Both the position numbers and the translations under genes were made by a program. From Priapulus caudatus (lineage: Eukaryota > Priapulida > Priapulimorpha > Priapulimorphida > Priapulidae): 20,242 bases of DNA. Below are positions 1 to 9,695 of this stretch, piece by piece. The DNA is taken from NCBI RefSeq assembly GCF_000485595.1, contig NW_014577434.1:22987-43228 (forward strand), given 5' to 3'. Positions within the stretch are counted from its first letter, which is position 1. Every line of letters starts with the position of its first letter. The notes under the pieces were generated by a model that was not told the origin of the DNA, made no database searches, and saw only the letters and a list, made by a program, of their open reading frames with translations.

Positions 1-170
1 ACACACACACACGCACGCACGCACACACACACGCACACACACACACACACACGCACCACACGCACGCGCGCCCACACACACGCACACACACACACGCACA
101 CACGCACGCACGCACGCACACACACACACAAACACACACAGTGACACACACGCACCCCCCACACACTTAA
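1..170. repeat. (AC)n / (ACGC)n microsatellite
   Basis: Almost uninterrupted CA dinucleotides with ACGC interruptions run from the first base to about 170 and end in a short TATATA run. The tract probably continues to the left of the window. It lies 3' of the channel gene. No coding is called; open frames across it come from low complexity. Confidence 0.95.
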
Positions 171-462
171 CATATATATATACACACACTTAATACATCC
201 TACTTATTATGTTATGTCATTACGCATTACACAAGTATTCGCACACGAACTTTATCAAGTAAGCTGGAAAAATAAATTAAAAGTCTACAGAGGAAACGCG
301 TCATAAATCGCGTCTTGCCACAACTGTCATGCAACATTCGTGCATACTGGCCTCGCAATAACGCAGTAACTGCAGTAACTGCAATAACGCAGTAACTGGC
401 AACTCATGGACTGAAACTACCAGCAAGTAATCCACTGTCAAATTTTTGTGCTTCTATTCTCA
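171..462. other. 3' flank of the channel gene
   Basis: Directly downstream (minus sense) of the channel stop codon. The only structure I see is a short local repeat at about 355-405, where GCAATAACGCAGTAACTG-like words recur. I see no canonical AATAAA on the minus strand close to the stop, so the 3' end of the transcript cannot be placed. Confidence 0.5.
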
Positions 463-913
463 CTACGCCACCTTCCCGCCGGCGTCCGTCGCCATCTTGG
501 ATTCGATTTTCATGCACGTGAACTTGAGAAAGTCGTAGAGCAGTTCGAACGCCTCACAGACTGCTAGCAGCGACATGCCGAGATAGAGTCCGATCAACCC
601 ACCGATGTCCGCGCACAGGTCCACCGACGAATACCCATAATGCTCGCGTTTGACCTCTACGAAGGGGTCACCGAGGCGCACGTTGATCGTGACGTGGCTG
701 AGCGACTCGAGGCGGTGACGGAGCTGACCTACGCTGACCGTGTCCAGCTCGTTGTACGGACCGAAGACAAAGCCGAGTGGCTCGGCATACTCGTCGTCCT
801 TGTGGTGCCAGTCGGACCACGTCGTGCCCGCCCGCAGCGCCGCATTGCTCTTCAACCAGTGCAGCCATATTGTCGTGACGTCATCGTCGGACGCGAGGAC
901 GCCGCCGGACGAC
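463..913 (-). CDS. DEG/ENaC channel, last exon (E9): palm, TM2, C-terminus
   Basis: Last exon of a DEG/ENaC sodium-channel subunit. These are trimeric plasma-membrane cation channels gated, depending on subfamily, by peptides, protons, mechanical force or constitutively. The acceptor is TCTCCCGTAG just upstream of 913. The exon gives about 149 residues and a TAG at 463-465. It reads through a WLHWLKSN segment, then LSHVTINVRLGDP (the palm strand before TM2), then ADIGGLIGLYLGMSLLAVCE. The last is the diagnostic TM2 region, with the invariant DIGG and the G-x-S selectivity filter (GMS). The cytoplasmic tail is short (about 20 residues) and lysine-rich. The exon joins E8 in phase 2, completing an Arg codon. 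The part of this exon upstream of base 727 (727-913) is duplicated at 16253-16439. The family assignment is firm; the ligand or gating subtype cannot be read from sequence. Confidence 0.93.
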
Positions 914-1709
914 CTACGGGAGAGTGATGAAGGTCATGATCTTAACGGATGGAGAGATTGACAGAAAGTTGACGTAAATCGTTAACAATAATCGTTTTTT
1001 TATTAATATATATTTAATAACGAATCTTAATAACGATGTTGGTTACTTTTCAACTAAAAGTTAAAGGTGCGGTGCGACTTGCGACCCGATACGATAGTTG
1101 TCGTCGACTGGTTATGTGGATTCCTGGATCGGTTCTTTTATTCGTAGTACATTGACAAGGAGTAATTAGTCTAGCACCATAGCAGGGCATGCTATGATTG
1201 GGAAAAATTAGACCGAAATAGGTGAAGAGTTAGTATCTCCGCACGTTTTCTGATAGAAACGATCCAGACGACGACATCTTTAAATAACTTTGTGGAATAG
1301 CTGTTACTTTTACTATTCTTTCTTCGTTCCAGTGAAGTGGTTATTTAGTATATAGTGAACGTGATATACTGTGTATGTACATCAAGCATTGTTGTACTAT
1401 GTTAGCCGGAAGCCGGCGGAGGCCGTTGGGTGATTGATGGAATACATGGTTTTTATAATTATTTTCAATGTTATATTTACTGATTCTCTTTTGAGTGGAC
1501 ATTCCGCAATAAGGACATCCATTGAAGTTTTGAAGTGGACTCGCTAGTTAATAATTTTTATTTAGATACGATGGAATAAGGACAGCCATGAAGTATAGCC
1601 ATGGAGTATAGCCATGGAGTAGAGGATTTTAGGGCGTGGGCGCTGGTTTATTATTTTTATCTCGATACTGTGTATAATGCTTTGAGGGCGATAAAGGTCA
1701 TAACGATAC
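914..1709 (-). other. Intron E8-E9, duplicated at 16440-17106
   Basis: A 796-base intron between a GTATCG donor (1704-1709) and the acceptor at 914-915. Most of it is repeated at 16440-17106, which is about 130 bases shorter. The largest difference is a segment around 1285-1445 that is replaced by a much shorter stretch in the other copy. A 15-base duplication (GGAGTATAGCCAT-like, about 1590-1618) occurs only here. No other coding is seen. Confidence 0.75.
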
Positions 1710-1917
1710 CTTTGATTTACGAAATACATGTGTTCGCTACATGGGGGCGGACACGAACAATCGTCACGCTGCGAAGCGGCGGCGGCGCCCTCTAGATTCG
1801 TGACGTCATCAGTAGCATCTATGCGCTTCATGCACTCGTCCTGTTTGTGTCTGCCGCAGTATTTCACCGTCGCGTTGCCTGTGACAGAGCGTACGTACTC
1901 CGCTGTGACAGGAACTC
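1710..1917 (-). CDS. DEG/ENaC channel exon E8: Cys-rich extracellular segment
   Basis: Internal exon between a good acceptor (TTTCTGTGTATAG, AG at 1918-1919) and a donor (CAAAG|GTATCG). It encodes about 69 residues of the thumb/palm Cys-rich region. It opens with VPVTAEYV and includes YCGRHKQDECMKR, then RDDCSCPPPCSEHMYFVNQ. The C-x-C-P-P-P-C motif followed by an aromatic is a DEG/ENaC signature. It joins E7 in phase 1 so that the two Cys clusters run CGC...C...C...CxCPPPC as in the family. A four-Ala run (EGAAAASQ) comes from a GCC/GCG repeat and is five Ala in the copy at 17107-17317. Identity is firm and the boundaries are well supported by phase. Confidence 0.92.
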
Positions 1918-3035
1918 CTATACACAGAAACATATATAATATGTATAAAAATTAGATTAGAAGTAAAAACGCACGGACCCACATGCAGATATAGATAATT
2001 ATTATAAGAATATATTTTAGAACAATTATTATGAGATTATAGAAAATTAGAATAAGGTATCGGTTTTTATAATTGACGCGATTTTTTTTAAATTGACACA
2101 ATTGACACCTTATTCTATTTTTATATATTTATAAATATAGAGAGAAAGACATTTTTGGTGTGTTCTGGTCTACGTTCAGACTGAAAAGAGAGCCCTTGAC
2201 ATATAGAAAGCTAGTCAAAATATATAACGCGAGTGTTTACCTCAAGTTTAACATCGGGCAAGAACTCAATTTAATAACAGCTCGCACGAGCCATACGTTA
2301 CCTACGTTCACAGTCGACGTGCTTGCTCCCTCAGTGTCCGCTGCTAAATTCAGTCGAGGCGCTATATACGCTGCGACTTTATAACAGATGAAGAAGGAAG
2401 TGAGTGTCACGGGCAACAATACAGGTCACCGCATAAGTCGCTCGCATCGTACTTGGGTTATCGTCATTCCATTTTATGGTCAAATGGACTCTACGCATAT
2501 CAATCGGCTACAGGAATGTCGCCTATCGTAGTTTGGCCCAGATGGCGCTGGCAGGCTGCAAGGGGCTGCCCGGAAGAAATTCGTGTATTCACCCACGGCG
2601 GCGGCATCATAACCCGAACCCCAGAAGTAGTTTGGCGGCTCGCGTTTTTGTTGTCTTGCGTCGATGTTTGATATTCGTCGGACAACTCGGCACGACATTC
2701 GTCCGCGGCAGACGATCGGAAGATCGCGGAAGTTGATAGCCGTCATTGACATGATAGCACGTGCGCAGCAACATCAACAAACCGGTTACCGAGTTACGAG
2801 GGGAGAACATCACACAGCTAGGCGCACGCGCGCGGAATTATTATGTGACTCAGCTCCAACCGTGAACCCACGTACGATACGGATTTATACGCAGGAATCG
2901 GGTTCACTGCTGAAGTTCGTTATAGCTCGCGTTTTATATTCTTTAGAACGAACTACGTACACGAATACACAACCTACAATATATTTAACATCATTGTGTA
3001 TACACAGAATTAAGAAAGCATTAACTAACTGCGAA
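1918..3035. other. Intronic sequence, no gene recognised
   Basis: The first part of the very long intron between E7 and E8. Bases about 1935-2160 are AT-rich with homopolymer T/A runs and ATTGACAC repeats. About 2390-2900 is more GC-balanced and holds short open frames on both strands, none with recognisable motifs or convincing splice signals. I see no RNA gene or mobile-element end here. Confidence 0.5.
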
Positions 3036-3037
3036 CG

Positions 3038-3175
3038 GTCAGTCAATCAATCAATCTATCTATCTATCTATCTATCTGTGTATCTATCAATCAATCAATC
3101 TTTCTATCTATTAATCTACCTATCAATCAATCTATCTATCAATCCATGCAACCATCCATCCATTCATGCTTCCAT
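3038..3175. repeat. (TCTA)n/(TCAA)n/(ATCC)n tetranucleotide microsatellite
   Basis: Runs of TCAA, TCTA and CATCCATC tetranucleotides that blend into the TG tract after 3175. The tract is compound and imperfect, as in an old microsatellite. Confidence 0.92.
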
Positions 3176-3236
3176 GTGTGTATGTTAGTGTGTGTGTCTG
3201 TGTGTGTACGTGCGCGCATGCGTGCGTGCGTGCATA

Positions 3237-3272
<36 letters not shown>

Positions 3273-3292
3273 CGTGTGTGTTTGCGTGCCTG
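3176..3292. repeat. (TG)n microsatellite
   Basis: TG dinucleotides with GTGCG interruptions; the cleanest stretch is about 3238-3268. It is potential Z-DNA. Open frames across it encode only alternating low-complexity residues and are not called. Confidence 0.93.
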
Positions 3293-4333
3293 GGGCAGCC
3301 TAAAGCCACGTGCCAAAATGTGTTTTGGGAAGGTGGCTGCCAATAATCATGCCATGTAATCACATTTCTCGTGGGGTGCGTGGAAACCGCCCCCCCCCCT
3401 TCCTCCTCCTTCTCCTCCTCCTCTCTCTCCTCCTCAGCAGTTGGGGCTACGTGACCGAGCCGGGGTCGCGGGACCGGATGGTAGGTAGATATAAGTTCAT
3501 CGGGTAAGTCAACGTAAAATGGCAGGTGCGATATTGCTATTGTAGCGTTGAATAAATTCAAGTCAGTTATAAAGCGAACAGTAGGATTGTCACAGGAAAA
3601 ACGTTGTTTTATTTCGCGCAGCACTATGTTGTTATAACCGGCCACGTTCTCTCTCCGCGTTCTCTTTTATACCTCTGGGCGTGCCCTTATCGTCGGGCGC
3701 ATCCCTTCTCGCCTCGCCGTCCGCTTCGGCTATCGTCCCTATTGGTTCGGCGTCGGACATTAGTATGACGAGTGACCACCCGGTCTATCTTACGTCAGTT
3801 TGGACTGTGTCCAAACCCAACCCTTTGGCTCTTGGCTGGCTGCCAAACTGTCCCTGGTAACTTTTATTCTGCATGCGTTGCTTTGTAACAGTGGCTAATT
3901 ATTTTAGCCCACTCTACTGCGTGCTCGCTACAATCTAACACCGTCTGTGCCCTCTAAACTAATCGCCCATCTGCCATTGGCATAATTACCAATCTTCTAA
4001 GCGTTGTAATGTTAATTATTCAATGTGCTGTTGGACGCTTCTATAATCGTTGTCCCTCTAACTAATTTCTCTAATACTCGTGCCACTATCGCCTATATGC
4101 TCTCTATTCCTACATTTCAATATTAATTTCTGCTCTCATGATTTCTGCTTTATTACACAAGTGCTGTACCAGTACAGTACACTATGTATGAGTAATGCCA
4201 AACACATTAATAGTTCTGCAGTGAACTTTGTGCAGCCAAACGCGAGCTTTGGTGTGCAGACGACCTCCACGAAAAAAACTTGGTTTTCGGAGCTTTTCGG
4301 TTTTCAGAATTTCAGATAATAGATTGTGTACTG
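3293..4333. other. Intronic sequence with a C/T-rich tract, unassigned
   Basis: Begins with a polypyrimidine tract at about 3390-3435 (C run, then TCC repeats). The stretch about 3500-3830 is GC-richer and lacks microsatellites. It could be the remnant of a dispersed element, but I found no paired termini or coding motif. The rest to 4333 is AT-rich and featureless. Confidence 0.4.
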
Positions 4334-4437
4334 TAGTATAATATACAGGCACTTTCAGTTTTTCATATGATTTACTAGCGCCACCTAGCGAGTGCGCTGT
4401 GTATTAATAGAGACATTCTATAACAATATTCAATCCT

Positions 4438-4500
4438 AACCTTGAACCCAAGCCTAACCCTAGCTCTAACCCTAACTCTTGCCCTTGTTACCCTTATAAT
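4438..4500. repeat. Degenerate telomere-like (CCCTAA)n tract
   Basis: About 60 bases of CCTAACCCTAGCTCTAACCC-like sequence inside the CACCTAGCG cluster. It resembles the tract at 12347-12480. The many substitutions make it an interstitial relic, not a chromosome end. Confidence 0.6.
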
Positions 4501-4676
4501 GTAAATATTTACAACAAATAAAGCATGCAGGTAGTTTTCGCTTGTAGAAATGTTAGAACAATGAGCGCGTGATCTACTAGCACCACCTAGCGAGTGTGCT
4601 GTGTATTCTTAGAGAAATGATATCTCTATTATGTACTCTTGATGATATTATACAGGCACTTTAAGCTCGAATTTGG

Positions 4677-4890
4677 AGGTGCTTGCCAGTATGTGTGAGT
4701 ATACAGCGAACCATTTATACATAAACTATTGATTCGTGCGTGAAAAACGAACTAATGTAGCAGCGTGTGTGTGGTCATTACGTGAATGGTTTTCCACTGC
4801 AGGTGCCTTTTCTCCATGTGTGATTTCACGGTGATATCGTGTGGACATATACCGTACGGAACAATATGGGTAAGGCAATGGTAACAAATG
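4677..4890. repeat. Diverged repeat, copy 1 (pairs with 5632-5844)
   Basis: A stretch of about 210 bases that aligns collinearly with 5632-5844. Shared words include GCGAACCAT, TGATTTCAC/CGATTTCAC, GATATCGTGTG, AACAATA and a common end AACAAATG. The minus strand reads CPHDITVKSHMEKRH, faintly like a C2H2 zinc-finger linker. The frame is decayed and no gene is claimed. Confidence 0.65.
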
Positions 4891-5064
4891 TCAGCATATG
4901 AACTATTAACGTCACCTAGCGAGTGCGCGATGTATTGATAGAGACATTTTATATTATTATATAGTATAATATACAACCACTTTCAGTCTTTTATATCATC
5001 TACTAGCGCCACCTAGCGAGTGCACCGTGTATTAATAGAGACATTCTATAACAATATATAGATA

Positions 5065-5627
5065 CAGTCGCACCTCGTTGCTACGTACCCTGTTTATAAC
5101 GTTTACACTGTTACAATGTACACATCTCCAAGTCCCGAATTTGTGCAATGCATTATTCTATTTGACAGTAACATACACCTTTATAACATAAACTTCAATA
5201 CAACGTTCAAATATTTACTGAAAAATGCCTACTAGCCTTCGTTACAACGTACGGAACACTATTCTTGGGCGTGTGGCCAGTAAATGAAGTGACAAAGCCG
5301 ACGAAGATTACTGCCTTTTCAAGTTGTAAGTAAACGAACTGATTCAGTGGCATCAGCAACATTTAAACTCATCCATGACATCTGCGAAATTAACGCGGGC
5401 GCTTTCATTTCGTTGAGTGCAAGTAACGGGAACAAAAGACGGGTGTCTTTAGTACATTGTTTTATTTTACTCTAAGTTGACAAATTTGTTACAGGTGTTA
5501 TCATTAAACTTTTATGTTTTAATTCTTGCATTAGCGGTTATTTTATGGGAATTGGTTACAACGAACTATCGTTATAACGTACTGATTCTCAAGGTCCCTG
5601 GAGGTACGTTGTAACGAAGTTTGAGTG
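5065..5627. mobile_element. Putative pogo/Tigger-like MITE
   Basis: The left end CAGTCGCACCTCGTTGCTACG and the inverted right end CACTCAAACTTCGTTACAACG match at about 15 of 21 positions. Both ends are flanked by TA (5063-5064 and 5628-5629), the target duplication of Tc1/mariner/pogo elements. The CAG start and CCTCGTT core recall pogo/Tigger ends. The 563-base interior has CGTTATAACG and CGTTACAACG words but no transposase frame, so this would be a non-autonomous, decayed copy. The family assignment is an inference from end sequences only. Confidence 0.5.
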
Positions 5628-5631
5628 TATA

Positions 5632-5844
5632 TTAAGCTTGCACGTATGTGTCAGTTTACTGCGAACCATACATACAAAAACCATCTGTGTGTAAAAAATA
5701 GGGTCAAATGTGGCAGCAATGTGTGTAGTCATTACGATACCTTTCTCCACTTCAGGTATCTTTCCTTCAGATGCGATTTCACAGCGATATCGTGTGCAGA
5801 TGTAAGGTATGAAACAATACGGGTCGAGCAAGCATGAACAAATG
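5632..5844. repeat. Diverged repeat, copy 2 (pairs with 4677-4890)
   Basis: The second member of the pair described at 4677-4890, in the same orientation and immediately to the right of the MITE candidate. The minus strand reads AHDIAVKSHLKERYLKW in one frame, parallel to copy 1 but broken by stops. No intact ORF. Confidence 0.65.
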
Positions 5845-6476
5845 CGGTTTGCGTCTCAGGCCGCTACCTACGTTTTCTTTTTTGTTTGCAGACATAGGCC
5901 CGCTGTAAACACTTGCACGTGCACGACTCACTCGACGCTCACACTCCAAAGACGGTATGTGAATATTATATACGTACATCTTTGCGCTCACCAAATTAAA
6001 TAGATCGTGTGCTCGCACGTACGGTAGTTGAGACAATACTAATCACATTGTTTTCAAAGGCTAAGTAATCTTTGATAATACTAAAGTAATATATATGAGT
6101 GTACGTATGTGTAAGTGTGCATGTGCGTATGCGTGCGCCTGTGCGCGCGCATGTGTGTGCTCGCGCGTGTGTGTACGTGCGTTAGTGCGCGCGTGCATGC
6201 ATGGGTGTGTGTGTGTATTGCACAAATGCTTATACATGCTATCACACATATGTATCACAATAAATTGACAACATTTAGTAGTTATATATATTACTAATCA
6301 ATGGTAGAGTATATACCCAACACAAATGTTGTAGTGTACCATGGTGCTTGTGTTGTAACAATATATAACCATATGGGTGCACGATACCCGTAAACTAGGA
6401 TAAAAACATATACAGCCAATACGTATATATGTATATATGTATATATGTATATATGTATATATGTATAAATTTTTAA
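5845..6476. repeat. Microsatellite-rich intronic stretch
   Basis: Contains a (TG)n/(CG)n tract at about 6100-6215 with GTGCGCGC interruptions and a clean 10-base-period tract (GTATATATGTATATAT words) at about 6423-6466. The sequence between is AT-rich and shows no coding or RNA-gene features. Confidence 0.8.
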
Positions 6477-6556
6477 AGTACTACCGCTACTATAGCCCGC
6501 GTACAGTTGCCGCAGCAACAACGCTTGCGGCAAGTGTACGCGGGCTATATAGTACT
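6477..6556. repeat. Perfect-stem foldback hairpin
   Basis: The left arm from 6477 (AGTACTA...) and the right arm ending at 6556 (...TAGTACT) are inverted repeats. The strongest paired block is TATAGCCCGCGTACA with TGTACGCGGGCTATA, followed by TTGCCGCA with TGCGGCAA. There is one mismatch inside the stem, a short left-arm insertion near the base and a loop of about seven bases. It abuts the ATATAT tract at 6466. It could be a foldback MITE or, less likely, a hairpin RNA. Confidence 0.8.
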
Positions 6557-7792
6557 AGAGCTATAGTTCCAAGTGCCGCTGAAAGGGTCTATGTCCCCCA
6601 GGATACTATCGGAGGGTACACTGGGTACGGTTCGATATATGGGAACGTACCCTGGTACTATCTCATCCCATGTAATGTTGTAAAGCCCTGAAATGATTGT
6701 GCACTCCGACATTTTCGAATGTATATTTCACGACGTGATGCATACTCTTTCCACGTCTGGATGCACATCGCAACGAAATGCGTTTCTGATACATGCACGG
6801 ACATCCGAGCATGGTTCTTTTTCCATGCTCTAGTGATCATTAGCACTGCTTCTAATCGACCTTATACGAGATAGAACTAACAACACTGGATACCCTGACA
6901 AAATTTACACATAAAAGAATCGTGCTTAAAAGTAATTCATTCGCGTTGGACGACATCGTCATCAAAGTAGTGTACTGTTACAGCTGTGCAAGTACACACG
7001 CATGAGCGGAAACCATGCAAGCACGAACGCTTGTAATACGCCCCTTCGCTGAGACTCATTTGTGAGTGCAAATCACGTGCGGTTATCCACGTTCCGATGT
7101 TCTTAGCAGTTGACCGTGAGCATTTCGCCATCTAACAGTATCCATTTTAGCCTGGAGGGGTCAACTGCCTACTTTGCCCCACTCTTCCGCTAGCATTCTA
7201 GACTCTAGGTGCCTGTTGACAGAAACAAATTTAGTATTAACATTATTCATATCATTAACTTTTTCTTATAAACCGTTGACAGAAACATGGTAAAGTTACG
7301 AGTATCTCATATGCAATGCATGAAGGTCCGGTCTACGAGAAAAAGTCAATATTAAGACTAATGCTGAAGTAAATTTTGTTCCTGACAGCGGGCCCCCCTG
7401 CTTCGTAAATCTCAGTTACTCCTGCAGTCAGAGCTTCTGTGGTGACAAGCATTCGTCATCAGATCAAGTTAACCAGTCAACCGCTCTCACGAACGTATCA
7501 AGCAGTAAATAACTACGTACACACAACGGTACAACAATTTTCGTCAACAGTTTCGTAAATGCGAACCTGACTTTCACCCGCTAAATACATTGGGAAACAA
7601 ACAAACTGCTACATTTTATTACGTATTTATTTATAATTTTATTTGTGACGAACATCACACTTTCACATATCGTCAACTCAATGGAGAATAATGCTGAAAC
7701 TTGCATGATGAATAACTTAACGGAAAGCAGCTGTGTAAAGCAGTTAACAGATTTGCAGAAGGGGTTGGGAAAGCTCTGGGCACACTAGGAAA
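6557..7792. other. Intronic sequence, possible decayed C2H2 relics
   Basis: No intact gene. On the minus strand about 7131-6990 reads ITARDLHSQMSLSEGAYYK, and about 6790-6690 reads ERVCITS-stop-NIHSKMSEC. Both look like degraded C2H2 zinc-finger units (LHSHMSLHSGE..YKC pattern). Stops and lost cysteines rule out function. The remainder to 7792 is AT-rich without recognised features. Confidence 0.3.
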
Positions 7793-8040
7793 AAATGCAA
7801 AATCGTAGTTCATCCCCTCCCGTCCTTCCCCTTGCCTCCCTTGTCACTCACTCAGCCTCCTTCATTTTTTACTGGCCCTCTGCTATCTTCCCTGCCGCAT
7901 TTCCTCAGTTTCCCACACCTCTCTCCATCAGCAAGCTATATTGCAGTTTTCGTCAGTCCGTACTGCACGTCTGAAACGGTGCTCGCGCATAATACCTTTC
8001 GAGAAGAAGAATATTCAGAAAAAATTATGCATTTAAAATG
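7793..8040. repeat. Dispersed repeat, copy A
   Basis: About 245 bases sharing order and sequence with 8335-8600. A C/T-rich first half is followed by TCTCCATCAGCAAGCTATAT, then TCCGTACTGCACG, CTGAAACGGTGCTCGCGCAT and GAGAAGAAGAATATT. It is probably a fragment of a non-autonomous element. No ORF is conserved between the copies. Confidence 0.75.
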
Positions 8041-8334
8041 AAGAGGAGTTCATATCATAGATCATAGCATAGATTTTTATGATAATATTCCATCAGTAGC
8101 ACTCACTTAAGAAATAGGAAGAAACCCGTGCAAGTAAGGTCCCCGCTGCATGACCAGTCAGTACACAATCTGGCAACGTTACTGTGTTAACGCATGCGCA
8201 ATATCTCACCAGAAGAGTTATACTTCGTGATGAGTATGCATTTAATATGGTTAGGGGGTACCTCAGCATAGGGTTATGTAGGAAATTGTTCAGTATACCT
8301 GTGTTTATAATTAGGAGAGCGCCCTAGCCTGTAG
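8041..8334. other. Spacer between repeat copies, with a third fragment
   Basis: Mostly unassigned. Bases about 8191-8214 (CGCATGCGCAATATCTCACC) repeat the end of copy B, so a third, short fragment of the same family lies here. Confidence 0.5.
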
Positions 8335-8600
8335 GGTGCAAAACTCATACTTCATTCCCTCCCCTTGCCTTCATTGTCCCTCGCTCAGCCTCCTTCTGCT
8401 ACTGTCCCTCTATCTTTCCTTCTGCTACTGCCCCTCTGCTATCTTCCCTGCTGCCTTTCCTCAGTCTGCCACACCTATCTCCATCAGCAAGCTATATTAT
8501 GCAGTTTTCTTTAATCCGTACTGCACGCCTGAAACGGTGCTCGCGCATGCGCAATATCTCACGAGAAGAAGAATATTTAGCAAGAATTATGCATAAATTT
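8335..8600. repeat. Dispersed repeat, copy B
   Basis: Partner of 7793-8040 in the same orientation. It has an internal expansion of the CTCTATCTTTCCTTCTGCTA part and retains GCATGCGCAATATCTCAC where copy A has ATAATACC. The pair differ by substitutions and small indels, so they are not a recent duplication. Confidence 0.75.
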
Positions 8601-9373
8601 TACGCACGCGTGTGCACCCGCACACCTATATTCATATCACTTTCTGATTTAGCTAGATAGATATTATTTAATCTAAGTTTCTAATGAAAGATTTTGTGTA
8701 GATATCTACACTACATTTATTCTGTGGTTGTGGGATTATAATTTAGACACAATCGTCTTGATCTTATCAATTAATTTCGTATACGTGTTTGCTGCTTATG
8801 ATACTTAGTGTTCTTTAGCCAATACTATGAAAGGTTTCCTAATTTACCTGTTATTTCTGCATTTGTTTACGATCTGATTATGTGCATTGTTGTTTTTATG
8901 TTTGTATCTTTGCAGTGAAGATAGCCTTTGTATCTTTTATTGGTTTTCGCATGCATCTCATAATTTTATATAGAAAGCTATATTTTAGTGTCGTAGAAAT
9001 ACAAAGTAGATGAAGTTATTTATTTAATAATTGTTTATACACAAAGAACATGACATGCTACACGAAGAGTAGGCCTACAGTTAAATATCCGACAGTACAA
9101 ATGAGAGCGATTTCTCGCATGAATGGTTCTAACCTGATATGACGGTTATGATGGTTATGATGGATATGATGGTTATGACGTTGTCATCATAATATATTAT
9201 TTTGACTCGCTAATATTCAACTCGGGGTACTGGCGCATGAATAACACTTGTTAAAATATAGGATTCACAATTTTAAAGGAGCAAATTCAGTTAAACGCTA
9301 ATATGAAAGGTTTCTGTGACACCATCAAACTAATAGTTTTTATGACTTAATGATTTGTTTAGTTATACATATA
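8601..9373. other. Intronic sequence, AT-rich
   Basis: AT-rich without recognised genes. A small tandem repeat at about 9137-9180 has a 9-base unit (ATGGTTATG). Minus-strand AATAAA lies at about 9018 and could serve the repeat ORF ending at 9696, but it is far away and unsupported. Confidence 0.5.
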
Positions 9374-9429
9374 ATCAAGAGCGTATAAAGAAGGTGTGTA
9401 TTCATCCCCCTTCTTTATACGCTCTTGAT
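9374..9429. repeat. Hairpin element, copy 1 (21-base perfect arms)
   Basis: The left arm ATCAAGAGCGTATAAAGAAG (9374-9394) is an exact inverted copy of the right arm ending at 9429, with a 14-base loop. The right arm recurs at 15720-15740 inside a second hairpin, so this is a dispersed foldback element rather than a chance palindrome. Confidence 0.85.
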
Positions 9430-9695
9430 ATAATGTAACGACTACTCTCTAGCGTGTTGTTTTAAATGATTGACTCTAACGTATAATGAATATAATAAGG
9501 TTTTGAATTTATATTTAAGTATGTACAGCGATCACACAACACATAAATATGTTTACTACATACTAAGGTTCATTTAAACAAATTTACAAATGTTTTCATA
9601 TTACACGAAAGATGATGCACTCGCAAGATCAAGTACAGCTCTTTTTAATAAGCCAGTCATTAAAATTCTCGACGCCTTGAAGCCGTGTTTGAGCT

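Larger units (their letters stand above)
4334..5056. repeat. Cluster of four CACCTAGCGAGTG repeat units
   Basis: The 14-base core CCACCTAGCGAGTG occurs at 4381-4394, 4583-4596, 4912-4925 (one change) and 5009-5022. The first and last copies sit in about 95 bases of nearly identical sequence (about 4334-4430 and 4966-5056) that includes ATTAATAGAGACATTCTATA. A second shared word (ATACAGGCACTTTCAG-like) precedes the core in copies one and four and follows copy two. Direct repeats at both ends with partial copies between suggest a dispersed or tandem element that amplified locally. No protein is encoded. Confidence 0.75.

Noticed and set aside
2664-3188. 174-codon plus-strand frame
   Set aside because: Its second half is tetranucleotide microsatellite (SIYLSIYLS) and the first half has no motif.
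6620-6640. GGTTCGA-like tRNA B-box
   Set aside because: No matching A-box or cloverleaf stems around it.
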